Source of the DNA: Unio delphinus
Lineage: Eukaryota > Mollusca > Bivalvia > Unionida > Unionidae
NCBI GenBank assembly: GCA_029339505.1
Contig: JAQISU010000058.1
Location: 765,001 to 829,000, forward strand
Length of the DNA: 64,000 nt
Reading direction: 5' to 3'
Positions within the stretch are counted from its first letter, which is position 1. Each line of letters starts with the position of its first letter. Below are positions 38,811 to 50,533 of this stretch, piece by piece. Made by a program: the position numbers and the translations under genes. The notes under the pieces are model-generated. The model was not told the DNA's origin. It ran no database searches and worked only from the letters and a program-made list of their open reading frames with translations.

Positions 38811-39093
38811 TACATACATACATAAACGCACGCACGCACGCACGCACCCCCCCCCCACACACACACTTACACACACACACACACACACATACATACATAC
38901 ATACATACGTACATACGTACATACATACATACATGCATGCATGCATGCATGCATGCATGCATGCATGCATACATACATACATACATACATACATACATAC
39001 ATACATACATACATACATACATACATACATACATACATACATACATACATACATACATACATACATACATACACACACACATACATACATACA
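38811..39093. repeat. Compound tetranucleotide array (CATA, CGCA, C9, CA, CATG)
   Basis: The order is CATA, CGCA, a C run, CA, CATA with CGTA, about ten CATG/ATGC units (38932-38970), then about 30 CATA units. The CATGCATG stretch is self-complementary and alternates purine and pyrimidine, so it can form Z-DNA or cruciforms. Confidence 0.97.
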
Positions 39094-40420
39094 TAAAATC
39101 TGTTTGTGTGACATTGTGATGTTTTAAGAAAAAGAACATATTGTAAGTAATAGGCAGAGAGACTAACTGCATTTGTCCTAATTCTTTTTACTGTTATTCT
39201 TTGCTCTGCTTTAGCAGTGTCAAAGATTTATTTATTCGTATTTCAATCGCTGGTTTATATTTAAATTCATTTCAAAATCTAGACCATAATAAAATCGATG
39301 AAAAATCTAAATATCTATTACCATGTCTTAAATGTTTCAAATTGTAACACGGCAAGCAATAACATAAATATAGTCGTACCTGGAAGTAAAGCAATCTGTC
39401 AATCTGTTAGTACCATTAACACCTAAACATTATTGCCTGAAAATGCTTTGATATGTGCACAGTGTCTTAAGATATTTACACGGTCATCATATTTACTTAT
39501 ATAACTGAACACAAAATAAATCAATTAATCAATCAATAAATTTTAATTTTAATGCATAGAAGCTGATGGATATTATTCCAATAGTACTCCTTTCTATCGA
39601 TCAATTTATAGGGAATTTCAAAAGGTAAGTTGGTCATACCTATCTTGTCCTGGTAATGTGACGAAAGTGAATTTCGGTGTTTTCTTTCTCCTGTTAATAA
39701 ATCCTACAGAAGACCTTCTGTTCTAACGTTACGCTATGAACATAACAGTATGAACATAACAGAAAACAGCTTCTCCTTCACTAACTATGTTTAAAAACTT
39801 GGTTGTGTGATTTATGAACAAGTATTTACTTAATAATGGCATGCTTAGAATTTTCGTTTGCAAACTGTAAGCAGTATAGAGTTTCAATGATAAGCGATGT
39901 CGAAGCCATAAACGCCAACGGGACAAGGATGTTGAAGGGGGGTGGGAGTGGGAGGCGTTTTCTGCCGTGGGTTTAAGTACAGTAAATTCACAAAATAATT
40001 CATTTAAACAAAGGAAAATGAATAAGGACTTTGGTGTTCCTTATTTATTTAAACAGAAATGTGTTTGTATTCTCCTTCATTTTACTGAGCAATTATCGAT
40101 AATGCAGATTTTGTTTTTGTATTACTTTATTTACCCATGTATATCAGTTTCTTTCATTGACAAATTGCTTATTATAAGCTGTACAGAACTAAACAATCTT
40201 TTTGTCTGATGTAATTATTTTTTACGGTTTTTGTTTTACTTTATCCAAAGCTGCGACTTAAATTAGCAAATTAGCTGAGAAAATGGGTATTGGTTATCGC
40301 TAGTTTTCCAAACCGAAAAAGAAGGGAAATCAGTATTTAAAAAAATAATCTAATTTTACTAGTTCAAATCTGTAAACTACCTTCAAATCCAAACAGACAC
40401 ACACTCGCGCGCACATAGTG
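39094..40420. other. No gene seen; possible LINE tail at 39508
   Basis: AAAATAAATCAATTAATCAA near 39507-39540 is another AATAAA plus TCAA-type tail, so sequence upstream of it may be LINE 3' UTR. Nothing coding was recognised. Confidence 0.4.
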
Positions 40421-40525
<105 letters not shown>

Positions 40526-40622
40526 AGACAGAGGGGGGAGGGGCCGATAGATAAATAGATGAATATATGGAACCAATACTTATGTGTGTATGTTGCTTAA
40601 TAGACGCTCTAACATATCCTCA

Positions 40623-40634
40623 CCCCCCCCCCCC
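40623..40634. repeat. Poly-C, 12 bp
   Basis: A homopolymer C run (G run on the minus strand). Confidence 0.9.
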
Positions 40635-41580
40635 TTCTTTTAATATTTTTGTGATTTTACAAGATTTTACTTTGAATCGCGATTATGAGCAGAATATAAT
40701 CTAACCACATGGTGTTTACTTCTTACGTTTTCAACGGTGACGTCATCAATATTTGTGTTCCTGCTTTCGACTGAAATCGGTTTACCCACGGATGTGTCCA
40801 AATAAACATCTGATTAATTAGTACGCATGTGAACAATGGCAGGGTTTTGTAAGTTCGATAGAGAAATTATATGGCTCATAATGTGATGAAACGTCGATTT
40901 CATCTGATTGTTTTGGGAAACCAACGATGTTTAGGATCAATATATTTCAAGGTTCAATATTCTACAGATGATTTTAGTAGGTACGACTTTTTTCACCTAA
41001 CGGACACATTGGGGCATTATCTTAACATATGGTCGGCATTTTCAAACTTGATTTCACAGCCAGAATGTAAAATAAAATTAAATAACATTATATGGATCAA
41101 GCAACTTTTCTATTTCGAAATGCATCTTTTCTCTTATTGATTAATGTGAATTAAATGTTTGATTTATAGATAACGAATACCATGTACACAAATAAAGAAA
41201 ATCATGGTACGCCGCCTATTGATTGATTATGTAAGGCCATCGTCTGGTCTCCTCTATTTGATATTAACTGAAATTTAACAAGTGCAATCCATCATGGAGG
41301 AACTGGTATAATAACAATGTTGCATCCAGAGAAAAATAAATAGTAGTCCGTGACCTTAATTATGTCTGACGAAATAGGTCGCCTTTTAATGGAACTTCGA
41401 TAATGAAAGAAAGTCGTGAGACATTCGTTTATTTCAGTTCCACTATTTAAACTCCAAGCAATGACAATCTATGTAATACACAAGGATGCACATTATATAC
41501 ATTCTTTTACAGTTCCTTATATTTGAAAGGTAAATATTTCAGTGAACTAAAGAAACAAATTAATAAATGTAACAAACTAT
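40635..41580. other. No gene seen
   Basis: An 89-codon plus-strand frame at 40871-41140 has mixed composition but no motif or splice context. Confidence 0.4.
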
Positions 41581-41830
41581 CAGCAAAAGTCTTTCAGCAA
41601 AAGTCTTTTACATGGATATGTCCACTAAGAAAAGGCTTTGATATAGATATGTCCACTAAGAAAAGGTTTTGATATAGATATGTCCACTAAGAAAAGTCTT
41701 TAATATCGATATGTCCACTAAGAAAAGGTTTTGATATAGATATGTCCACTAAGAAAAGTCTTCAATATCGATATGTCCACTAACAAAAGGTTTTGATATA
41801 GATATGTCCACTAAGTAAAGGTTTTGATAG
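41581..41830. repeat. 31-bp tandem repeat, 7 copies, alternating types
   Basis: The unit is ATATGTCCACTAAGAAAAGG plus TTTTGATATAG. Copies 2 and 4 carry GGTTTTGATATAG while 3 and 5 carry GTCTTTAATATCG or GTCTTCAATATCG, so copies 2-5 are two dimers. Two direct copies of CAGCAAAAGTCTTT lead in at 41581-41608. Confidence 0.95.
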
Positions 41831-43694
41831 GGATCTCTTTATATATTTTTATTAAATTAGATATGACGTATTTAGCCTACGTCAGATGACATCAGAAGGA
41901 CACAACTATTTTGCCGAGCCGAATATCGCAAATAATGATTGAATCAATCTAATTAGAATGCATCAGATTACACTATGAATGAAATACACTAATTAGAATG
42001 CATCATACTACACGCTGGATCTGAAATGGCTGTTTATAATTTTATTATGTGTAAACAAATAATGCATAGCTAACTTATTCTCTATGTGTATGGATTTAAA
42101 ATAGGAATTATTATCAATTAAAGCAAATATTTTTTATTTGGGCTAGGTCAAGGTTTTAGAATTTCTTTAGTTGTATTTGATAGTCCGAGTTCTTCTTTTT
42201 AATAATAAATAATATAAAAAATGTAAACATCAGAGTTATTCTTGAAGGTTATTTTCATTTAGGTAATAGTTTTGTTTAGAGAAAGTTAACATGAATCCTA
42301 ATTATACAAATCATGGAATTCAAGTGATTATTTTCTCTGGAAATAAAAAAGAAATGCTCAGATAAAACTCATTGATAGAGATATTACCTGGATTTCAAAT
42401 CAGAAATTAATTAAGGTGATTCAACAAATGACTATTGGCACATCAACACGGTACGAGCTACCACATACACATCGTAATCTTCAGTTTTGGATTTAAGTTG
42501 GAATTCTACTGAATTTTATTCTGGACTTATTATATTAGGACTTGTTTTTGTAACTCTAGTATCATCTGCGATTTGATCCGTAAGTTCCTTTTATTCCACT
42601 TTTACTTTTCATTCTAGGGAAATAAATTATTTGTTGACTTTTACAAAGCTTGATGTGTTTTTCAGCTCCTTATTTATGAGTATAGACTCGTAACAACGTA
42701 TCTTTACTCCACATCAAAAAAATAGTTTTGTGGATGTATCAAAACTTAGATGTAGTAGGGAGGGGGACGATATTCATAAGCAGGCGCCATATACCCCATT
42801 TACGTAATACTCACCGCAGCATTTTTTATTCAGAGAAAGGTTCATATTTTAGGCATGTATGATATTTCCTGAAAATTTTGAAAATCAATTTTCTTTTTCG
42901 GTGGGAATACGTTGTTTTGGTTTTAATAAAAACCTAATTTGATGTAGCCGTTCGAAATCGATGCAGATATTGTTTCTAGCTATTTTTAACTTTTGCAGTC
43001 ACTTTCATTTCATTGTCCTTATATCACTCCAAAGAAAAAAAGAATCTGACATTAAAACCAAATTCAACGTAATCAGATGAATGCTAGTGCTGTTGTAAAA
43101 TGATTCAAACCCTTGTTCCTCTCAATAGTGGCTGATTATTGCAACGAATCAAACAAAGAAAAATCGTTTTTGGATGAGATCATGGGTTTTAATTATGTTT
43201 TCATTATATGATATTTACACAAAGTGTAATAACATTTTCATATTTTATTTGCTTAAGTTGCGCCTATATGCGTCTAGGACTGCAATTAAATCTTAACTTT
43301 CTTAATTTTAGGTTTTCCTATACATATATAATTCACGTCTTATGCAAATTATATGAGACAAAATAAGCAAGGTCATGGACATTTGTTTGTAAAAAGGGAG
43401 GCAAACGGTAAAAATAGTAATGTCTCTGGCAAACTCAGTTTTCTCTTTTTGCATGTTTATTTTCCAAAATAGGTCATTTGACAATTTAATCCTATGATCT
43501 ATCAGATATGTAGAAAATATTTGTCTTTATTACTGCTTCTTTTAATATCAGTAAAGTTAACACTATGATTATATTTGTAACGATATAATGTAATAGAACA
43601 ACATAACTACAATGGGCTTGGAAGAGCAGACGTACGATCTGGGATTCTAATTATTTCCAGTGATGCCATTTTTACAATTAATAAACTTTATTTT
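41831..43694. other. No gene seen
   Basis: AT-rich and featureless. Confidence 0.45.
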
Positions 43695-44919
43695 TCTAGT
43701 ATGCTGATAGCCATCCTACTGGTTCTACCCTTCCTGCTGGAATATAGTGCTACCCTTTCTATTGGTATGCAGTTATACCCTTCCTCCAGATATATCATTC
43801 TACCCTTCCTACTGGCATATAGCGCTACCCTTCCTTGTGATATGTGTTTATACCTTTCATACTGGTATATAGTTCTACTTTTCCAACTCGTATGTTATTA
43901 TAACCCCCTTACTCCTATGAGGTTCTACCCTTCCTACTCTTTTTTGGTTTGTAGTCTTTCTAATTGTATGTGGTTGTAACATTTCAATATGTATGTGGTT
44001 ATATTCTTCGTGCTGGAATGTGATTATCCACTTACTGCTGGTAATTGACTATACTCTTCGCACTGGTATGTAGTTCTTTCCTGCCTACTGCCATGTTGGT
44101 ATGCCCATCCTACTGCCATGTTGGTATGCCCGTCCTAATGCCATGTTGGTATGCCCGTCCTACTGCCATGTTGGTATGCCCGTCCTACTGCCATGTTGGT
44201 ATGCCCGTCCTAATGCCATGATGGTATGCCCGTCTTACTGCCATGTTGGTATGCCCGTCCTACTGCCATGTTGGTATATCCGTCCTACTGCCATGTTGAT
44301 ATGCCCTTCCTACTGTCATGTTGGTATACCCGTCCTACTGCCATGTTGGTATGCCCGTCCAACTGCCATGTTGGTATGGTATGCCCGTCCTACTGCCATG
44401 TTGGTATGCCCGTTCTACTGCCATGTTGGTATGCCCGTCCTACTGCCATGTTGGTATGCCCGTCCTACTGCCATGTTGGTATGGTATGCCCGTCCTACTG
44501 CCATGTTGGTATGCCCGTCCTACTGCCATGTTGGTATGCCCGTCCTACTGCCATGTTGGTATGCCCGTCCTACTGCCATGTTGGTATGCCCGTCCTACTG
44601 CCATGTTGGTATGCCCGTCCTACTGTCATGTTGGTATGCCCGTCCTACTGCCATGTTGGTATGCCCGTCCTACTGGTATGTAGTTATACTCTTCCTACTC
44701 GTATGTGGTTATACCCTTCGTACTGGTATGTAGTTATACCAGTAGGAACTGGTATGAGGTTATACCCATCGTACTGGTATGAGGTTATACCCTTGGTACT
44801 GGTATGAGGTTATACCCATTGCTACTGGTATGAGGTTATACCCGTCCTACTGGTATGTAGTTATAACCTTCCTACTGGTATGTAGCTATACCCATCCTAC
44901 TGGTGCGTGCTTATACCCT
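43695..44919. repeat. 25-bp minisatellite, about 49 copies, core with two decayed shoulders
   Basis: The core unit at about 44090-44675 is TACTGCCATGTTGGTATGCC plus CGTCC. The left (43695-44090) and right (44675-44919) shoulders carry an older form near TACTGGTATGTAGTTATACC plus CTTCC. Two units hold a 5-bp GGTAT insertion (near 44373 and 44480) four units apart, a 105-bp higher-order repeat. Because the unit has no stop in any plus frame, all three plus frames stay open with a 25-residue period. Confidence 0.96.
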
Positions 44920-45159
44920 TGATCCAAAGACTGCCAAGAAAATCGTAGAATGAACCTGAGTCACCTGACTATTGATTACATGAGTTTAGCATTCTTCCTT
45001 GAATTTTATAATCAGTGTATTCTTACAACTGTACCACACAAAATGCGACATTTTCATAATGGTATTTCTAAGACAAAAAGAAGCTGTTAGTTTCACAAGA
45101 AAAGACAAACACTTCATGATTAACGTCATTATCAATTCCCATGTTTGGACTTACAAGCA
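44920..45159. other. No gene seen
   Basis: Short AT-rich spacer. Confidence 0.4.
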
Positions 45160-45369
45160 TTAGCAGCAATGTGTTGAAAACAAAACTAATTCTGTTTCCA
45201 TACACAACAAATCTCCCAATGGCTGCAAAGCTGGTTTAAGCCTAATATAGACCATACCAAATTGATCCAGCCGTTTCGAAGGCATATCCAAATCTCCAAA
45301 TGCCACTTCCTCATTTGAAACAGTCCCAAAAGACTTTTGATAATGGCACATGATTCTGAATAAAGGCAC
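45160..45369 (-). CDS. Coding-like fragment, unknown product
   Basis: The minus-strand frame contains YQKSFGTVSNEEVAFGDLDM, PSKRLDQFGMVYIRLKPAL and QPLGDLLCMETELVLFSTH. Composition is protein-like with few low-complexity residues. It lies about 90 bp beyond the stop of the candidate exon at 45460-45761, in the same orientation, so it may be another piece of the same former gene. I see no acceptor or donor that would join them. Confidence 0.3.
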   Translation of the reverse strand: MPLFRIMCHYQKSFGTVSNEEVAFGDLDMPSKRLDQFGMVYIRLKPALQPLGDLLCMETELVLFSTHCC

Positions 45370-45459
45370 ATCTTATAAACTCGTTTTCTTAGCAATTCTT
45401 AGAGCTAATGAAATAAGCGCAAATAACAGAATTTTGCCAAGCAGTTAGGTCAGTCGCCG

Positions 45460-45761
45460 TTAGCTAAGAGCTGAGTTTTCCAAAGGGAATATCTGTTGGA
45501 CGTCCTGCTTGATTGGAAGCGACAGATCCGCATCATTACCGTTCAACCAGCTGCCATTATTCTTGAAAACTAAAGATAGTTTGTAACTCAGTAGTACGGC
45601 TTGGCCGGACTGAGGCAAGCGGATCAATACGCCAACACCAGGATGGAAATAGTTGTAACTACAAATACCCAAAGGAAAATTTCCATCTAGCAAGTTTTGA
45701 ATAGCCTCATAAACAATAGAAAGATGGACGATTATGATATATTCATATAGACAGCAACGCA
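45460..45761 (-). CDS. Candidate terminal exon, unknown product
   Basis: On the minus strand a strong 3' splice acceptor with a polypyrimidine tract (ATATCTCCTTTTTCAG) ends at 45762. The exon then stays open for 99 codons to TAA at 45460-45462. It reads YEAIQNLLDGNFPLGICSYN, YFHPGVGVLIRLPQSGQAVL, LSYKLSLVFKNNGSWLNGN and DADLSLPIKQDVQQIFPLEN. Base composition is richer in GC than the flanks. NGSW is a possible N-glycosylation site. I do not recognise a domain. It could be a real last exon, or a decayed one, since no poly(A) signal is obvious close by. Confidence 0.45.
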
Positions 45762-46141
45762 CTGAAAAAGGAGATATATAAATATCTAATCAGTTAGTCA
45801 CGCAACGTCTGTGTACAAACTTTGACTTAAAGTTACAATATTTCACTGATGCACTTCCTTTCTAAAGGGTCATATTAATGTAACTTTAAAACGAGTTGTA
45901 AACATTTTCCCACTTTCATTAATGTAAGTCAATATGGCGTCTCTGTTTGAAGTACAGTATTCTGTTTTGATTGAACTCAATCGGACGCCTTACGACGAAG
46001 CTTAATTTATTACCTGCCAGAGAAGCAAATATTTCACAAAGGTATCATGTATGCTGTACAGCGAGGAGCTGAGATTAAATGAAAACGAAACATGAACTAA
46101 AGTTCGAACAAAACTTTAAATTTATTTCACTGTACCTTGTG

Positions 46142-46145
<4 letters not shown>

Positions 46146-46222
<77 letters not shown>
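46146..46222. repeat. (TA)n microsatellite
   Basis: About 38 TA units. Confidence 0.98.
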
Positions 46223-46223
<1 letters not shown>

Positions 46224-46310
46224 TTGATTAGGACTGAGAACGTTGCTTTTGTTACTTTCGGTAAGTTAAGTAGTTATATGTAGCTTACAAAAAATATGTA
46301 AATGTTTTCG

Positions 46311-46600
46311 TGTCATTCTTTGGTATTGAATGCACATGACTTTTAACTTATCCTGTCAATTCTTTGGTATTGAATTCACATCAATTTTCACTTTTCGTGT
46401 CAATTCCATGGTTTTAATGCATACGAATTGTCATATTTCGTGTCGATTTCTCGGTTTTAATGCATACGAATTGTCATATTTCGTGTCAATTCCTTGGTTT
46501 TAATGCATACGAATTGTCATATTTCGTGTCATTTCCTTGGTATTGAACGCATATGACTTACTACTTGCTACTTCTCGTGCCAGTTCTTTGGTATTGCATG
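46311..46600. repeat. 43-bp tandem repeat, about 6.5 copies
   Basis: The central copies read TGTCAATTCCTTGGTTTTAA then TGCATACGAATTGTCATATT and TCG. The three central copies are nearly identical, while outer copies diverge and the sixth has an 8-bp insertion. Confidence 0.93.
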
Positions 46601-46841
46601 AAAATATTCACTGTTTCCCTTAATTGCCTTTTTTCCATATAAGACTGTTGTCATTTAACTCGTGCCAGAAATATCTATGAGGTGCTATTGGTATTTGTCT
46701 AAGAATATACAGTTTTGTAAGAGATTTCGCTTGAATCGGCTAACACTGAGCAGAAGATGAAACTATACTGACTTCATATTTCGTCTTACCAACAAGATGT
46801 CAATTCTTGTCACTTATCAAGATGGGGGTTCAGTACAGCCT
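46601..46841. other. No gene seen
   Basis: AT-rich spacer between two minisatellites. Confidence 0.4.
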
Positions 46842-46994
46842 GTCTTCCTTTAGGAGATATCACTATTACCTTCACCGTACCAACAATATACAGGTCTTCC
46901 TTTAGGAGATATCACTATTACCTTTACCGTACCAACAATATACAGGTCTTCCTTTAGGAGATATCACTATTACCTTTACCGTACCAATATACAG
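46842..46994. repeat. 52-bp tandem repeat, 3 copies
   Basis: The unit begins GTCTTCCTTTAGGAGATATC and ends CAATATACAG. Copies start at 46842, 46894 and 46946 and are almost identical. Confidence 0.95.
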
Positions 46995-47573
46995 ATCCAC
47001 CTTAATGTTTGTGGAAGAAATCTTGCTTAGGCTGCTAACGCTGGATAAGGATAGATGCAGAAGAAAACCATGTCCAGTTAAATATATAAATCAGGGATAT
47101 GTTTGGTTTGTTCTAGAGCAATCGAGTAAATAGAACTGTTTTCTATATTTAATACAGTGCTTTAGATAATAAGAATTAAGAATATTCTCCCCATCATACT
47201 TGACTATTTAATTATAAGTTTGGATTTATATGTGATAAACAGTATTAACTGTAATCAACCTTCTAGTTATCTCATGAACAGAGAGAAAAAAAATTAAATT
47301 TCACAATACAATTCGTTTCAAATATTGATGTTTAAAATCTAACTCAACAACATTAATCCTTTGCGTGAAACATTACTTTATCAATGGATTCAGTCATTAA
47401 AATAAATCGCAATCAATACTTTCAATGAAATCATTGAAAATCAGAGTGTGTTCTTTTAATTTTGATTTGATGGACAACATGATTGAGAAACATTTTTTCA
47501 ACGCATTCCTCGTCTAATATTGCCGAAAATCTATATCTGTGTCACAGCAGGTTTGTGCTTAGAGGACTTGTTA

Positions 47574-47578
<5 letters not shown>
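46995..47578. other. No gene seen
   Basis: AT-rich, featureless. Confidence 0.4.
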
Positions 47579-47648
<70 letters not shown>

Positions 47649-47649
47649 A

Positions 47650-47697
<48 letters not shown>
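47579..47697. repeat. (CT)n(CA)n microsatellite
   Basis: About 34 CT units, an AACTCTC interruption, then about 18 CA units. Confidence 0.98.
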
Positions 47698-48970
<1,273 letters not shown>

Positions 48971-49440
48971 TTAATGTAACAGTGGTATGAATATGTTAGA
49001 CTTGGGAATACTTAACAACAGTGGTATGAACATGTTAGACTTTGGAATACTTAACATCCTTGATATGAATAAGTTAAATTTGTGTATACTTAACAACCGT
49101 GGTATGAACATGTTAGATTTGGGTATACTTAACAACCGTGGTATGAATAAGTTAGACCTGGAAATATTTATGAATCGTGGTATGAATATGGTAGCCTTGG
49201 GAATACTTAACAACCTTGGTATGAATATGTTACACTTTGGAATACTTAACAACCGTAGTATGAATACATTGGACCTTTGAGTAATTAAGAACATTGGCTT
49301 GAATATGTTAGACTTTGGAATAGTTAACAACAGTGGTATGAATATGTTAGACTTTGGAATAGTTAACAACATTGGCTTGAATATGTTACACTTTGGAATA
49401 GTTAACAACAGTGGCATAAATATGACAAACCTTATAAATA
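48971..49440. repeat. 39-bp minisatellite, 12 copies, frame-preserving
   Basis: The unit is TGGTATGAATATGTTAGACT then TTGGAATACTTAACAACCG. Every copy is 39 bp (13 codons), so a minus-strand frame of 148 codons (repeat LLSIPKSNIFIPR) crosses the whole array, and a plus-strand frame (GMNMLDLGILNNR) crosses the first eight copies. Copies differ by substitutions only. Confidence 0.95.
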
Positions 49441-50480
49441 CTTAACTCTTCAGTTTATCAATTAAAGCTAAACAAAATTATGAATAACACGTTTGGATTT
49501 GTAAGAACCGTCTACAAAATACAATGCGTACATTCGACAGCTCATAAGATTTGTAAGTTATGAAAATAAAGTCAAAATGTTCAATCTGATCCTAAGTGTT
49601 TCAGATTTTCTAAAAAAGTTCTCTCTTCATTTGTCCTTAATACAGCAAATAAGCACACGACATGATAATTTGGGGCACATCAGATGTGAAAATATGTAAC
49701 TCGAATAGAAAACTATAAGACCATCATTTCTATATAAAGAATCAATGTCAGTAAAACTTCAAGTTAATGTCTACAAAACAGAAAGTCTATTTTCTAGTGT
49801 AAAATTGTGGCTAAAATGTATGTCATAAATAAAGGAAATCATCCACCGTGATTGTTGCAGAAGGTAACAACAAACGTATTTAAGCGATCCAATAAGGCCT
49901 CTAACATCTATCATCCTTATTGAGACTTCAGTGTAAACATTTCTCAACAAGTTTTGCTATTTATATGTTTTTTTGGGGTTTTTTTTGTTGCTTTTTTAAT
50001 TTTAGTCTAAATTTTTTTGGGGTGGTGTTTGAAGTTGACATGAAAAAACATACTCAAATAATGCGATGCATTTTAATTACAACTAATTCCCGGGGCGTAA
50101 AAGTTGCAATCATACTAATGAATATTTTTATTTTTATTTTACCTAATTGCTCACAACGATCTCATATCAAGAACTTGGGAATTCCAGCACAGCTTTTAGC
50201 CACGGTAGAATTGTGAAGCTCAAAGTCTTCATGTGTCATTAATAGTTGTCAACAAAGTAGGAAATGGTGTTTGCTTTTATAACGGTTGAAAGTGTTTATG
50301 AAATCAAATATCAATTTTCATTCGGGTGTATTTCTTAAATATCGCTCTGCATTTGAATGTAGTACAAATGCTGTCCAATATTGTCGAAATAATAAATACT
50401 AGCTGCGAAACTGAAAATCAGAAATATAATTAGAAATTTGACCACATTCAAGTAAATGATGCGACAAAAGTCTGACTTAC
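49441..50480. other. No gene seen
   Basis: AT-rich. The plus-strand frame at 49920-50216 begins in a T-rich stretch and is unsupported. Confidence 0.4.
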
Positions 50481-50533
50481 CAGAAAAGATTCTCCTCCAA
50501 CAGCTACAAATTCCTTTTCCGCTCTCTATTGTT
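50481..50533 (-). CDS. Candidate 53-bp internal exon
   Basis: On the minus strand, CTATTTATTTCAG (acceptor) and GTAAGT (perfect donor, plus-strand ACTTAC at 50475-50480) enclose 53 bp. One frame is fully open (TIESGKGICSCWRRIFS). Another reads RAEKEFVAVGGESFL after a TAG, and would need the exon to start at a second AG six bases further in. Both splice sites are strong, yet no neighbour exon can be tied to it, so a decoy exon is possible. Confidence 0.4.

Noticed and set aside
44101..44807. Overlapping forward frames of 210, 193 and 121 codons
   Set aside because: All three frames are open only because the 25-bp unit has no stop in any frame.
49920..50216. 98-codon plus-strand frame as a membrane protein gene
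   Set aside because: Phe-rich part comes from poly-T stretches; no splice sites, homology or codon pattern.
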